Assembly: GCA_022565595.1 (NCBI GenBank)
Contig: JAIUML010000004.1
Location: forward strand, 1 to 64,000
Direction of reading: 5' to 3'
DNA: 64,000 bases
Source: Saccharospirillum sp.
GTDB taxonomy: Bacteria; Pseudomonadota; Gammaproteobacteria; Pseudomonadales; Natronospirillaceae
Of the stretch, positions 1 to 9,055 are shown piece by piece (position 1 is the stretch's first letter; every line of letters begins with the position of its first letter). Both the position numbers and the translations under genes were made by a program. The notes beneath the pieces were generated by a model, which was given only the letters and a program-made list of their open reading frames with translations, was not told where the DNA came from and did no database searches.

Positions 1-105
1 GGCAAACCTGCAAAAGTAGTCATAGTCGCCTGCATGAGAAAGTTACTGACGATCATGAATGCCATGGTGAAAAATAATAGCCCATGGCATCCAAAAATCG
101 TTTGA
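1..105 (+). CDS. IS110-family transposase, C-terminal end (cut by window edge)
   Basis: A reading frame enters from the left edge in frame 1 and stops at TGA 103-105. Its last 34 residues run GKPAKVVIVACMRKLLTIMN and then end with a Pro-Trp-rich tail. This is the hallmark C-terminus of IS110/IS116/IS902 transposases, which carry a DEDD catalytic core and a C-terminal serine-containing domain; both lie outside this window. The sequence just after the stop (about 103-120) has the TTGACA...ACACGGTTG character often seen at the 3' end of such elements. Whether the gene is intact upstream cannot be seen. Family assignment is by recognition of this tail, not by alignment. Confidence 0.75.
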   Translation, partial: GKPAKVVIVACMRKLLTIMNAMVKNNSPWHPKIV

Positions 106-120
106 CAGTGAACACGGTTG

Positions 121-137
121 CTCTCCCAGAGGGAGAG
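121..137. repeat. REP-like palindrome at the IS110 end
   Basis: CTCTCCC-AGA-GGGAGAG is a perfect 7-bp inverted repeat (121-127 and 131-137). It resembles the right half of the widespread repeat of form CCCTCACCC...CCCTCTCCC...GGGAGAGGG. The left part of that repeat is absent and is replaced by the transposase end. A related, more complete copy lies at 18023-18075. Confidence 0.5.
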
Positions 138-150
138 GGAATTAGAAACA

Positions 151-178
151 AAAAAGCCGGTCAAAAGACCGGCTTTTT
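151..178 (-). terminator. Rho-independent terminator after tRNA-Ala
   Basis: AAAAAGCCGGTC, a 4-nt AAAA loop, then GACCGGCTTTTT form a 12-bp perfect stem (151-162 and 167-178) with flanking A and T tracts, so it could work in both directions. On the minus strand it lies 7 bases past the tRNA-Ala 3' end and is its natural terminator. Confidence 0.85.
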
Positions 179-184
179 AATGTT

Positions 185-260
<76 letters not shown>

Positions 261-302
261 AAAACTGTCGACCCCGAAATCACCACTCCGGGAACGCAGC
301 GA

Positions 303-331
303 ATACTAAAGTTCACTCCGGGGGCTGTCAA
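303..331 (-). promoter_or_regulatory. Strong sigma-70 promoter for tRNA-Ala
   Basis: On the minus strand a perfect -35 TTGACA (326-331) is separated by exactly 17 bp (309-325) from a -10 TAGTAT (303-308). A GC-rich discriminator (TCGCTGCG) follows, as at growth-rate-controlled stable-RNA promoters. Initiation would fall about 35 bp before the tRNA 5' end. Confidence 0.8.
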
Positions 332-373
332 GCTTTTTTCTTGTATATCAATGACTTGCCCCCGCACTACACC

Positions 374-1867
374 TTAGTCCGAAGCCTTTGCCATCTGCAG
401 AAACTCCTTCTCCAGCGACTTCAGCTTTTTCTTGCCCAGTCCACCTAAAACGTCAATGGCATGCCGAATACGCCCACGCGTCATATCCGGGCCGAGAATG
501 GCCATGGCATCAAGCACAGACACCGAAGCCGGCGAACCGGTAATACTGATAAACATCGCCGGCATCACATCACGCATTTTCAACGCCTGATGCTCGGCTA
601 CCTGTTTTAGATCCTCCATGATGCTGTCCTTGCTCCAGTGGCGTTGAGCCTCCAGCTTCCAGAGGATCAACTGCAACACCTTTTTCAAAGCGTCTTCATC
701 CAACTTCACGCTCTCGAAACTGGCAGGCGTCATGCTGGGCAAGCCCTGGAAGAAAAACTGAGCCAAGGGTGCCGCATCGCTTAGCCGCTCTATACGCTGT
801 TGCACCATGGGCAAAAACTGACCAACAAATTCCTTGTTGAAGCGCCAGTCAATCAGGCGCTGCAGCAACTCTTCCGCACTCAAATCTTCACGAATGTAGC
901 GCCCGTTTAGCCAATCCAGCTTTTCCGGATCAAAAACCGGACCGCCCAGTGATACCCGCTTGACGTCGAAGTGCTCGATCATCTGCTGCTGAGAGAACTT
1001 TTCCTCACCATTGGGCATGGTCCAGCCCATCATGCCGAGGAAGTTCAGCAACGCCTCGGGCAGAATGCCCAGGGCATGGTAGTAATCGATGGAGGTCGGG
1101 TTCTTGCGCTTGCTCAACTTGGATTTGTCGGCATTTCGCAACAATGGCAGGTGGCAAAAAACCGGTGGCTGCCAACCAAAATACTGATACAGCAGAACCT
1201 GTTTCGGTGTCGATGAAATCCATTCTTCACCGCGCAGCACGTGAGTGATTTCCATCAGATGGTCATCCACCACACAGGCGAGATGGTAGGTCGGCATGCC
1301 ATCGGACTTCAACAGCACCTGCATATCGATCTGCTGCCATTCGATGTCGATCTGACCGCGCAGCTCGTCCTGCAACTCACACACGCCCGACTCCGGAACC
1401 TTCATGCGCACGACAGAGGGTTCACCGGCCGCCAGACGTTTGGCGACTTCCTCGGCTGGCAGGTGCGCACAGTGGCCATCGTAACCGGACAAGCCTTCAG
1501 CCTGACGTTCCTGGCGCATCTGCTCGAGCCGTTCAGCAGTGCAAAAGCAATGAAAGGCATGGCCTTCGTCTACCAGTTGTTGAGCATACTTTTGGTAGAT
1601 GGCTTTGCGTTCACTCTGCCGATAAGGGCCATGCGGTCCACCACAGTCCGGCCCCTCATCCCACTCCAGCCCAAGCCAACTCAATGACTTGAGAATGGCC
1701 GCTTCCGATTCCGGTGTTGAACGGCCCTGATCGGTGTCTTCGATACGCAAAATGAACTGACCACCATGGCTTTTGGCAAAGGCGCGATTAAACAGCGCAA
1801 TATAGGCAGTTCCGACATGTGGATCACCCGTGGGTGATGGCGCGATACGCGTACGAATCTGAGTCAT
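374..1867 (-). CDS. gltX: Glutamate--tRNA ligase
   Basis: Charges tRNA-Glu with glutamate in the cytoplasm; class I aminoacyl-tRNA synthetase. The HIGH-type motif is [12 protein letters not shown] (residues 10-21) and the KMSKS-type loop is KLSKR (250-254). Cys107, Cys109, Cys133 and His135 reproduce the zinc-binding cluster of the E. coli enzyme. Length 497 aa is normal. An open frame continues upstream to 2029, but I chose the ATG at 1867 because family homology begins at [14 protein letters not shown] and a promoter sits between the two possible starts. Followed on the same strand by tRNA-Ala. Confidence 0.95.
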   Translation of the reverse strand: MTQIRTRIAPSPTGDPHVGTAYIALFNRAFAKSHGGQFILRIEDTDQGRSTPESEAAILKSLSWLGLEWDEGPDCGGPHGPYRQSERKAIYQKYAQQLVDEGHAFHCFCTAERLEQMRQERQAEGLSGYDGHCAHLPAEEVAKRLAAGEPSVVRMKVPESGVCELQDELRGQIDIEWQQIDMQVLLKSDGMPTYHLACVVDDHLMEITHVLRGEEWISSTPKQVLLYQYFGWQPPVFCHLPLLRNADKSKLSKRKNPTSIDYYHALGILPEALLNFLGMMGWTMPNGEEKFSQQQMIEHFDVKRVSLGGPVFDPEKLDWLNGRYIREDLSAEELLQRLIDWRFNKEFVGQFLPMVQQRIERLSDAAPLAQFFFQGLPSMTPASFESVKLDEDALKKVLQLILWKLEAQRHWSKDSIMEDLKQVAEHQALKMRDVMPAMFISITGSPASVSVLDAMAILGPDMTRGRIRHAIDVLGGLGKKKLKSLEKEFLQMAKASD

Positions 1868-1906
1868 ATCAACAAGGCTTCTCTTCAGGATGAGCAAAAG
1901 GGCGAC

Positions 1907-1934
1907 AGTATAGCCTGTTGGCGAAGGGCACAAA
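1907..1934 (-). promoter_or_regulatory. Candidate gltX promoter
   Basis: On the minus strand a -10 TATACT (1907-1912) matches five of six consensus bases. A weak -35 TTTGTG (1929-1934) lies 16 bp upstream. The start point would fall about 30-35 bp before the gltX ATG, which also argues against the longer reading frame that runs to 2029. Confidence 0.45.
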
Positions 1935-2066
1935 AGACGGGGTTTTGTTGGGCAGTGCTCCCCCCAACCAACCCACAAACCAAATATCTGCAACAACCTG
2001 GGTCGGGAAAGCGCTGCGCCTCCCGACAATGCGAAAGCACGGAAAGATCCAAAGTGGGTTTAACGG

Positions 2067-3338
2067 CTAACCAACCTCAACAACCAAAACCTCCAAATAA
2101 TCCGCTATAGCCACGGCAATCCGGTGCTTCCCCTCAATCGCCTTCACCCCCTCTTTCGTAACCATCAAGGCACGCTGCTCCTTACCCTTGGTGTCTTCAC
2201 CCCGAGTAGCAACCACAAGGCTGGCACGATCCAGGCGTTGGGAGGCGACCTTGATAAGTTCTTCTTCACTCACCTGCTCCAGATATTTGAAGGCGACACA
2301 ATGCATGCTCTGGTCCGCTTCACAGGCCAGATCGATGACTTTTTCCGTAGGCACCAGGTTCAGTGGCAAGCTGGCCTGACCGGAGGTGATCTTCCCCTGC
2401 ACCGCTTCGGCTGGCCGGTAGTCGGCTACGCCGGCGGAAAAGACCCCGGCAAAGAGGCCAGACTGGGCACGCTCTACAACGGTATCGCGGTATTCATCAA
2501 AGGTGCGGGCGATGGTCAATGGCATGGTCATGTCTGGCCGCCAGGCGCCATCCCCGAGTATGAGTTCCGCATCGGCTCCTCGCCAGATGAGTTCTTCCGC
2601 TATGGCGGCACCCAGACGACCGCGGAATCGATTGACGATTCGGCGAACACCGTCTATCGGCACCGGCGTTGGCCCGGCGGTGACCAGGATGGATTTATTG
2701 CGCAAGGGTGAATCGCTCAGCACTCGGCCAACGCTGGTGCAGAGTACATCGGTATCGGGCAGGTTGTGCTTGCCGTAGCCATCGCGCGGGGCGACGAAAT
2801 GAACACCAAGCTTGCTGAGTTTATGAGCGTTCTCAACCAGTATGCTGTTGTGCAGCGTGCCGTGCATGGTCGGTGCAATCAGGATTCTGGTGCGGCCCTG
2901 CTCCATTCGGCCCAGGGCCGACGCCAAAGCCGATGTAATGACCGTATCAGCAACGCCAGTGGCCATTTTGGCAATGGTGTTGTGGGTGGCTGGCGCCACC
3001 AGATAGGCATCAAAGGGTGCGTTATCCGACAGGTGTTCTGCGGCCCAAGTCAGGGTACTGACCACGGGTGTACAGGTGGCCCACTCGAGGGCCTCGCGTG
3101 CAACATAACGCAGGGCATCGTCCGATGCGAAGGCGACAACCTCAGCACCGTGCCGACGTAACCCGCGCGCTATTTGCGGGGTCTTCATGGCGGCTATGCC
3201 GCCAGTGACCAACAGGGCAACACGTTTGCCAGCAAGGCGATCCGATATGACCGGAACATCGTGGTCGCCCATATCGCTTGGTGTAGGAGCCTGAAAGTTC
3301 CAGTCGAACACTTCAGCAGCGGTGGGTCTTCGCGTCAT
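2067..3338 (-). CDS. CoaBC/Dfp-like flavoprotein with degenerate active sites
   Basis: Two-domain protein of 423 aa shaped like CoaBC, which makes 4'-phosphopantetheine for coenzyme A. The N-terminal flavin-binding half has GGIAAMK (46-52) and APATHNTIAKMATG (115-128). The C-terminal CoaB-like half has TAGPTPVPIDG (220-230), NRFRGRLG (236-243) and SAGVADYRP (301-309). Departures are marked. The CoaC PAMN asparagine is a histidine (APTMHG, 155-160). The ACGxxGxGRM cysteine motif of the decarboxylase has no counterpart. The CoaB NxSSGKMG loop is altered. His102 may correspond to the CoaC histidine. It overlaps the transglutaminase-like gene upstream by 4 bp (ATGA), so both are one operon. A canonical housekeeping coaBC is probably elsewhere; this one may process a different substrate. 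Confidence 0.7.
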   Translation of the reverse strand: MTRRPTAAEVFDWNFQAPTPSDMGDHDVPVISDRLAGKRVALLVTGGIAAMKTPQIARGLRRHGAEVVAFASDDALRYVAREALEWATCTPVVSTLTWAAEHLSDNAPFDAYLVAPATHNTIAKMATGVADTVITSALASALGRMEQGRTRILIAPTMHGTLHNSILVENAHKLSKLGVHFVAPRDGYGKHNLPDTDVLCTSVGRVLSDSPLRNKSILVTAGPTPVPIDGVRRIVNRFRGRLGAAIAEELIWRGADAELILGDGAWRPDMTMPLTIARTFDEYRDTVVERAQSGLFAGVFSAGVADYRPAEAVQGKITSGQASLPLNLVPTEKVIDLACEADQSMHCVAFKYLEQVSEEELIKVASQRLDRASLVVATRGEDTKGKEQRALMVTKEGVKAIEGKHRIAVAIADYLEVLVVEVG

Positions 3339-4450
3339 GCAACCTGCTCCTCGCGGCGTGCGGTCTGTACCGGCTGGAATTGCTGTTGCGCCTGATTCAC
3401 CAGAGGCATGTAAACCGATTGGATCCGATCCAGGCTGGTGTTCAGGGCTTCGAAGTGCTGCACAGCAAAGCGACTTTTTTTGCTCATTTCCTCTTCTAGG
3501 TTCGTCAAGACCTCATCGTCTTTCAGAAAGGGATCGGTCTGGTTCATCATCGACGACGGGCTGAAAGGCTTGCCTTCAGCAAAGGTGACCGGGTGCAACT
3601 GGGCGAACTCCGGGTTGGCTTGGACAAAAGCATCGCAAACGGCGGTGTTGAAGGTGGCATCGGCGGAGTGCCAGAGACCGTTGATCTTGATGGCGGCGTA
3701 ATAATGCTTGAAGGACGAGCGCATCAGCATGCGCCAGCTCGGCGGCATAATGATGCCCAACACGCTCAATGCCAGCGGTGCTTCGACAAAACCCGCCTCA
3801 ATATTGTTTGCCCGGCACAGAGCGACTTGCAAGTTGGCTTTGGTGGTGCACATGCCAACGCCTTTGGCCAGGGTGGTCGAGGCGGTTTCCTGCCAGGTGC
3901 CAAAGCGGTAGGGGAAGGCCTGCACAAAATAGAAAATGTTTCGGGCCGTGTCAGCATCCGTTTCACCCTTGAGCTTGAGCGCACATTTCTGAACGGCCGG
4001 ATGCTGGTAGTCGCACAGCTCTGCTTTATTTGGCAATTGGGCGTCAGGCAGCGGCTCGACAGACTTATGGGCGGCATCGCAAGCAAGCGTGGCCAATGTC
4101 ATCGCACGGCGCAGTCGCATGGCGACTGGTGCTTGCCAGGCATCACTGGAGAGATCGAGTTGCCAAAGAATAACGGTGTCACCCAGGGCAGTCAGGGGAG
4201 TCTTGCGCTCAAACTGAGCGGCCATGAAGTGATTCCCGGGGCCGTACCAACCTTCTGCATGGCCGAGGCGCCCCTGAAGCACGGCATAGAGGCAATAAGG
4301 AGAAGGATTTTTCAGTTGAGCATCAGCGGCGAGCTCGCTCATCTGACCCAGGTAGAAAATGGCATCGGCTTTGTCATCAAGATAAAACCCCAGTGTCGTA
4401 TCACGAAACAGTGCAAGCTGTTCCGAGCTGAGAGCGGGTGCAGCGATCAT
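3335..4450 (-). CDS. Transglutaminase-like domain protein
   Basis: 371 aa when started at the ATG at 4450, which has GGAGTG 8 bases upstream; the frame stays open to 4510 without a better site. A transglutaminase/peptidase fold is shown by Cys201 (GMCTTKANLQVALCR), His249 (KHYYAAIKINGLW) and Asp264 (HSADATF), in the order of the family's Cys-His-Asp triad. The first 110 residues are a separate region I cannot assign; a glycine-rich beta-like stretch (GHAEGWYGPGNHF, 63-75) is vaguely reminiscent of a beta-roll. The last 80 residues are polar and helical. No signal peptide. First gene of a two-gene operon with the CoaBC-like flavoprotein. Substrate unknown. Confidence 0.7.
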   Translation of the reverse strand: MIAAPALSSEQLALFRDTTLGFYLDDKADAIFYLGQMSELAADAQLKNPSPYCLYAVLQGRLGHAEGWYGPGNHFMAAQFERKTPLTALGDTVILWQLDLSSDAWQAPVAMRLRRAMTLATLACDAAHKSVEPLPDAQLPNKAELCDYQHPAVQKCALKLKGETDADTARNIFYFVQAFPYRFGTWQETASTTLAKGVGMCTTKANLQVALCRANNIEAGFVEAPLALSVLGIIMPPSWRMLMRSSFKHYYAAIKINGLWHSADATFNTAVCDAFVQANPEFAQLHPVTFAEGKPFSPSSMMNQTDPFLKDDEVLTNLEEEMSKKSRFAVQHFEALNTSLDRIQSVYMPLVNQAQQQFQPVQTARREEQVA

Positions 4451-4873
4451 CTTTGTCACTCCGTTTAAACAGTGAGTCAGCGACGGAGTGTATGATTCAT
4501 CGAACATCACTCCAGCAGTCAGTCAATTGACGTGGCACTTTTGGTGCCGTGCTGGCGCATTATGCGATTGCTGTGCCAAGCCTTGTTTATACTTTAAACA
4601 CAATGACTTAGGACTCTTTACTGAAAGGCAGTCTGACAGAATTCGGACGGTGGGCGAACGGGGAGTCAGAAATCTGACGGCTAACCTCAAGCAAATTATT
4701 TGCTCCTCCAAAAGGCAACTGGCCCAACCAGGCTCATCTAATATAAGCACTGCTAATACCGAAACTAAAAACATCTCATTGGATTTCCAGAGTCGCATTC
4801 GCAAGACTGCACAAAGGCTAAGGCCATACCTTCAGCACATAACGCAGCACTTATTCCGAACTGGAGCGAACGA
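4451..4873. other. Divergent intergenic region, no gene seen
   Basis: Separates the minus-strand transglutaminase-like gene from the plus-strand mmsA-type operon, so it must hold both promoters. A small inverted repeat GTCAG-AAAT-CTGAC lies at 4665-4678. A minus-strand frame of 93 codons across it has no family resemblance. I found no convincing -35/-10 pair or regulator site. Confidence 0.5.
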
Positions 4874-6373
4874 ATGACTGTCAGACCAATAGAGCACTTT
4901 ATCTACGGACAACGCACCCAAGGGACTTCAAGGCGCACTCATGAGGTTTACAACCCTGCTACCGGTGAAGTGACTGCTCATACACTGCTGGCTAATGCGG
5001 CCGACACAGAACAGGCCATCAAGTCGGCAAAGCAAGCGTTTCCAGCATGGGCAGCTACACCACCAATTCGTCGCGCTCGTATCCTTAACGAATTTCTGCA
5101 ACTCGTCAAAAAACACAAGGCTGACCTTGCACTCGCTATAACGGCAGAACATGGCAAGGTCTTTTCAGATGCCTGTGGTGAGGTAGAGCGTGGCATAGAC
5201 ATTCTGGAATTCGCCTGCGGAATTCCACACCTCTTAAAAGGAGACTTCACCGAGCAGGTTTCCAGAGGTATCGACAACTGGACCATGCGCCAGCCTCTCG
5301 GCGTCGTGGCCGGAGTCACCCCGTTCAACTTTCCGGTGATGGTCCCTATGTGGATGTTCCCTATTGCTTTGGCGACTGGTAATACCTTTATTTTAAAGCC
5401 CTCCCCTACAGACCCCACGCCTTCATTAATCATGGCAGACCTGATGAAGCTGGCCGGCATGCCCGACGGTGTATTTAATGTGGTTCAGGGCGATAAAGAG
5501 GCCGTGGAAGTCTTGCTCGAGCATCCGGAAGTGCAAGCCTTGTCCTTTGTCGGGTCTACACCTATCGCCCACAGTATCTATGCAAAAGGCGCTCAATCTG
5601 GAAAGCGCATACAGGCACTGGGCGGTGCAAAAAACCACATGATTGTCATGCCGGATGCGGACATGGAGAAGACCGTCGATGCTCTAATTGGAGCTGCCTT
5701 CGGCTCAGCTGGCGAGCGCTGTATGGCAATCTCAGTGGCTATTCTGGTTGGTGATGTTGCCGACCGGATCATGCCCGAGTTGGCGGAGCGCACGGCAACA
5801 ATCAAGATGAGAGAAGGCAATGACCCTGAAGCAGAAATGGGTCCTATTGTCACAGCTCAGGCACTAGAGAGAATTAAAGGTTATATCACCCAGGGTGTGG
5901 TGGAAGGTGCCCATTTACTAGTAGATGGTCGGGAATCCGGGGTCGGCAGCCATCCGGATGGATTCTGGTTGGGCGGAACCTTGTTTGATCACGTTACGCC
6001 GCAAATGACCCTATACCGTGAAGAAATTTTCGGGCCGGTATTGGCCTGTATTCGGGTTCCTGACTTTGCAACCGGCCTTGAGCTGATAAACAAACACGAG
6101 TTTGGCAACGGGACCGCACTCTTCACCAAGGATGGCAATACTGCACGCGAATTTGGTCGTCAGGTTCAGGTAGGCATGGTAGGCATTAATGTCCCCATCC
6201 CTGTTCCTATGGCGTGGCATGGATTTGGCGGCTGGAAAAAGAGTCTATTTGGCGACACGAACATATACGGCGAGGAAGGGGTTCGCTTCTACACCAAACA
6301 AAAGTCAATCATGCAGCGCTGGCCCGAAAGCATCGCTAAGGGTGCGGAATTTACCATGCCTGTCGCACGCTGA
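4874..6373 (+). CDS. mmsA: CoA-acylating methylmalonate-semialdehyde dehydrogenase family protein
   Basis: 499 aa aldehyde dehydrogenase of the MmsA type, which oxidises methylmalonate or malonate semialdehyde with NAD and CoA to propionyl- or acetyl-CoA. The catalytic cysteine is Cys283 in GERCMAIS. The MmsA-like N-terminal region with [15 protein letters not shown] (93-107) and the NAD-binding [10 protein letters not shown] (149-158) are present. GGAG stands 7 bases before ATG. It is the first gene of a unit with a GMC oxidoreductase (17-bp gap) and a LysR regulator, suggesting alcohol-to-aldehyde-to-acyl-CoA oxidation. Family is sure; the exact semialdehyde is not. Confidence 0.85.
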   Translation: MTVRPIEHFIYGQRTQGTSRRTHEVYNPATGEVTAHTLLANAADTEQAIKSAKQAFPAWAATPPIRRARILNEFLQLVKKHKADLALAITAEHGKVFSDACGEVERGIDILEFACGIPHLLKGDFTEQVSRGIDNWTMRQPLGVVAGVTPFNFPVMVPMWMFPIALATGNTFILKPSPTDPTPSLIMADLMKLAGMPDGVFNVVQGDKEAVEVLLEHPEVQALSFVGSTPIAHSIYAKGAQSGKRIQALGGAKNHMIVMPDADMEKTVDALIGAAFGSAGERCMAISVAILVGDVADRIMPELAERTATIKMREGNDPEAEMGPIVTAQALERIKGYITQGVVEGAHLLVDGRESGVGSHPDGFWLGGTLFDHVTPQMTLYREEIFGPVLACIRVPDFATGLELINKHEFGNGTALFTKDGNTAREFGRQVQVGMVGINVPIPVPMAWHGFGGWKKSLFGDTNIYGEEGVRFYTKQKSIMQRWPESIAKGAEFTMPVAR

Positions 6374-6390
6374 TTCCGGAGGGAGCATTC

Positions 6391-8061
6391 ATGCCGAGTA
6401 CTGAATTCGACTACATCATCATTGGCGGTGGTTCAGCGGGCTGCTTGCTCGCCAACCGTTTGAGCCGTGACCCTGGCGTGCAGGTTCTGCTGTTGGAGGC
6501 CGGGGGTAGCGACAGATACCACTGGGTGCATATTCCGGTTGGCTACTTATATTGTATAGGCAACCCAAGAACAGACTGGATGTACCAGACAGAGCCCGAT
6601 GCAGGGCTCAATGGTCGCTCATTGCGCTACCCCCGAGGTAAAACCCTGGGCGGTTGTTCTTCGATAAATGGCATGATCTATATGCGCGGGCAAGCCAGAG
6701 ACTATGATCGATGGGCGAAGCTCACCGGAGACGAAGAATGGTCATGGCAAGGTTGCCTGCCCGACTTCAAGGCGCATGAAGACCACTATCGGATTGGCGA
6801 ACAGGACTTTGCAAGCCAGAATGAACGTGACACCTTTGTCAAACTACACGGCACCGGAGGGGAGTGGCGTATAGAAAAGCAACGTTTACGTTGGGAGATT
6901 CTCGAACGTTTTGCAGACGCCGCCGTACAAGCCGGATTGCCGCGCACTACCGATTTCAATGGTGGTGATAACCATGGTGTGGGGTTTTTTGAAGTCAACC
7001 AGCGCAAGGGCTGGCGATGGAATACTTCGAAGGCCTTCTTGAGGCCGGTTTCACATCGCAAAAACCTGACTGTATGGACTCATTCTCAGGTTGAACGCCT
7101 GAATTTTACCCGAAGAGAATCTGGTCGCCCTCGTTGCACTGGCGCCTCATTGTATCGCAAAGGCATATCAACCACCGTGCATGCCCGCAAGGAAGTCATT
7201 CTTTCCGCTGGGGCGATAGGCACACCCCAGATCCTTCAACTGTCTGGAATCGGGCCAGCAAACCTGTTGAAGAGGCTGGGCATTGAGGTTGTTGCAGATA
7301 GGCCAGGTGTCGGAGCCAATCTGCAGGACCACTTGCAGATACGATCAGTCTATAAAGTCCAGGGGGTGAAAACACTCAACACCATGGCAAACAGCCTTAT
7401 AGGAAAGGCCGCTATCGGTATCGAGTATCTGTTTAAACGTTCTGGCCCCATGAGTATGGCACCCAGTCAGTTGGGTGCGTTCTCTCGTTCAGACCCGGAA
7501 CAACCCTTTGCCAACCTGGAATATCACGTTCAGCCACTGAGCCTTGACGCCTTTGGAGAGGACCTTCATCGTTTTCAAGCTTTTACCGCCAGTGTTTGCA
7601 ACTTGAACCCAACCAGCCGGGGTGAGGTCCACATCGCATCCAGGGACCCCAGGCACGCACCTTTAATCAAACCGATGTATCTGAGTACTGAGGAAGACCG
7701 GAGAATCGCCGCGCAGAGTCTGAGGCAAATTCGCCACATTGTGTCACAACCGGCTCTGGCAGACTATAAACCAGAGGAATGGAAGCCTGGTGCTCAGTTC
7801 CAGACAGACAATGAACTGGCTCGCCTCGCAGGAGACATCGCCACAACAATCTTTCACCCTGTAGGCACCGCAAAAATGAGTACCAAAGATGACCCCATGG
7901 GCGTCGTTGATACTCGCCTACGCGTGTATGGCATTGATAACCTGAGAGTGGTGGACGCCAGCATCATGCCACTGATTACCAGTGGCAATACCAACGCCCC
8001 TACCCTTATGATTGCCGAAAAGGCCGCAGGCTGGATCACCGCGGCCAATGAAAAAAGGTAA
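6391..8061 (+). CDS. GMC-family FAD-dependent alcohol dehydrogenase
   Basis: 556 aa flavoenzyme of the glucose-methanol-choline family, oxidising a primary alcohol to an aldehyde. The N-terminal FAD-binding motif is DYIIIGGGSAGCLLANRLS; the GMC signature region PRGKTLGGCSSINGMIYMRG follows near residue 82. The active-site pair is His489 (TIFHPVGTAKMS) and Asn near 533-535 (SGNTNAPTLMIAEKAAG). It is closest in style to choline dehydrogenase/AlkJ proteins, but lacks anything that fixes choline as substrate. A strong ribosome site GGAGGGAG precedes the ATG. It lies between an MmsA-type dehydrogenase and a LysR regulator in one transcription unit. Confidence 0.85.
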   Translation: MPSTEFDYIIIGGGSAGCLLANRLSRDPGVQVLLLEAGGSDRYHWVHIPVGYLYCIGNPRTDWMYQTEPDAGLNGRSLRYPRGKTLGGCSSINGMIYMRGQARDYDRWAKLTGDEEWSWQGCLPDFKAHEDHYRIGEQDFASQNERDTFVKLHGTGGEWRIEKQRLRWEILERFADAAVQAGLPRTTDFNGGDNHGVGFFEVNQRKGWRWNTSKAFLRPVSHRKNLTVWTHSQVERLNFTRRESGRPRCTGASLYRKGISTTVHARKEVILSAGAIGTPQILQLSGIGPANLLKRLGIEVVADRPGVGANLQDHLQIRSVYKVQGVKTLNTMANSLIGKAAIGIEYLFKRSGPMSMAPSQLGAFSRSDPEQPFANLEYHVQPLSLDAFGEDLHRFQAFTASVCNLNPTSRGEVHIASRDPRHAPLIKPMYLSTEEDRRIAAQSLRQIRHIVSQPALADYKPEEWKPGAQFQTDNELARLAGDIATTIFHPVGTAKMSTKDDPMGVVDTRLRVYGIDNLRVVDASIMPLITSGNTNAPTLMIAEKAAGWITAANEKR

Positions 8062-8066
8062 AACAT

Positions 8067-8972
8067 ATGGACCATACCGCTCTACGTGTCATGGTAGCAG
8101 TGGCTCAAGAAGGCAACCTTACGCGTGCTGCTGAACGCCTTCACATGACACAACCAGCCCTCAGTCTGCAACTGAAGAAGTTGCAGCACGAGGTAAACCT
8201 TGTGCTTTTTGAGCGCACTTCGCGCGGTATGAAGCTGACCGATGATGGCAGAAGGCTCCTACCCGCGGCACAACGTGCCGTCCAATCCATGACAGAGTTT
8301 CGAAGCGCTGCAATGGGGTTGGCTGGCGTTGTCCACGGCGAAGTCAAAATAGGTACCATTGTCGACCCCGAATTCTTACGCCTTGGTGGGTTCCTGAGGC
8401 ATCTGGTCAATTTGCACCCAGGGCTCTCCTTTGAGTTGCAACATGGGGTTTCGGGGGCTGTTGCTCGTTCGGTTGAGCAAGGCCGACTTGATGCCGCTTT
8501 CACCCTGGGCTCACCCGGCCTCCCGGAGCTCCAACAACACTTCCAGGTTCAATCACTGGCAGACTTCCGGTACCGAGTCATCGCACCACCTGGTTGGCAA
8601 TCCCGTGTGAAAGGCCAGGACTGGGGCGAGCTCGCCCAAATGCCCTGGATTTCAACCCCGCCGGAATCGGTGCATTCACGGCTTCTTAAGCACATATATG
8701 ACGATCTGGGTCTTTCTCGCCGTATTGTCGCCAGAGTCGATGTCGAATCTTCCATGCTGGATCTGGTGAAGTCTGGTGTCGCCTTGGCGTTGGCACGCGA
8801 AAACCTGGCATTCCAGGTTGCTCATGAAGCGGGGGTAGTGATTGCAGACAGCGTCGCCATACCCGCTACATTAGGTTTTATCTGCCGACTGGACAGAGCA
8901 AAGGAGCCACCCATTGCCGCCATTTTTGAAGCTGTCCGACAAGTATGGGAATGCTCAGAAGCCCAGCGATAA
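8067..8972 (+). CDS. LysR-family transcriptional regulator
   Basis: 301 aa. The N-terminal winged helix-turn-helix reads MTQPALSLQLKKLQHEVNLV (about 28-47), followed by LFERTSRGMKLTDDGRRLLPAA, the usual LysR layout. The C-terminal half is the periplasmic-binding-like effector domain. It starts 5 bp after the GMC dehydrogenase stop, so it is co-transcribed with the genes it probably controls instead of being divergent, which is less usual for this family. The effector is likely a metabolite of the same pathway. The downstream gap (8973-9120) carries a separate promoter for the GntR gene. Confidence 0.88.
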   Translation: MDHTALRVMVAVAQEGNLTRAAERLHMTQPALSLQLKKLQHEVNLVLFERTSRGMKLTDDGRRLLPAAQRAVQSMTEFRSAAMGLAGVVHGEVKIGTIVDPEFLRLGGFLRHLVNLHPGLSFELQHGVSGAVARSVEQGRLDAAFTLGSPGLPELQQHFQVQSLADFRYRVIAPPGWQSRVKGQDWGELAQMPWISTPPESVHSRLLKHIYDDLGLSRRIVARVDVESSMLDLVKSGVALALARENLAFQVAHEAGVVIADSVAIPATLGFICRLDRAKEPPIAAIFEAVRQVWECSEAQR

Positions 8973-9012
8973 AGCCTTTCCAACCTATTTAATGTAAGGG
9001 TCAATATTTCTG

Positions 9013-9041
9013 TTGACGATCCGAAAGGATTGGGCTAAGTT
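9013..9041 (+). promoter_or_regulatory. Candidate sigma-70 promoter for the GntR-TRAP operon
   Basis: -35 TTGACG (9013-9018) and -10 TAAGTT (9036-9041) are spaced 17 bp apart, about 80 bp before the GntR start codon. The palindromic operator at 9056-9066 lies around +8 to +18, a good position for repression. Confidence 0.45.
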
Positions 9042-9055
9042 AAAACCATATTGCG

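Noticed and set aside
1868-2029. N-terminal extension of gltX
   Set aside because: A TATACT -10 lies inside it and family homology begins at [14 protein letters not shown] (1867).
3593-4468. Long plus-strand frame (291 codons) opposite the transglutaminase-like gene
   Set aside because: Antisense shadow: no domain, and the minus strand carries a clean catalytic triad with a proper ribosome site.
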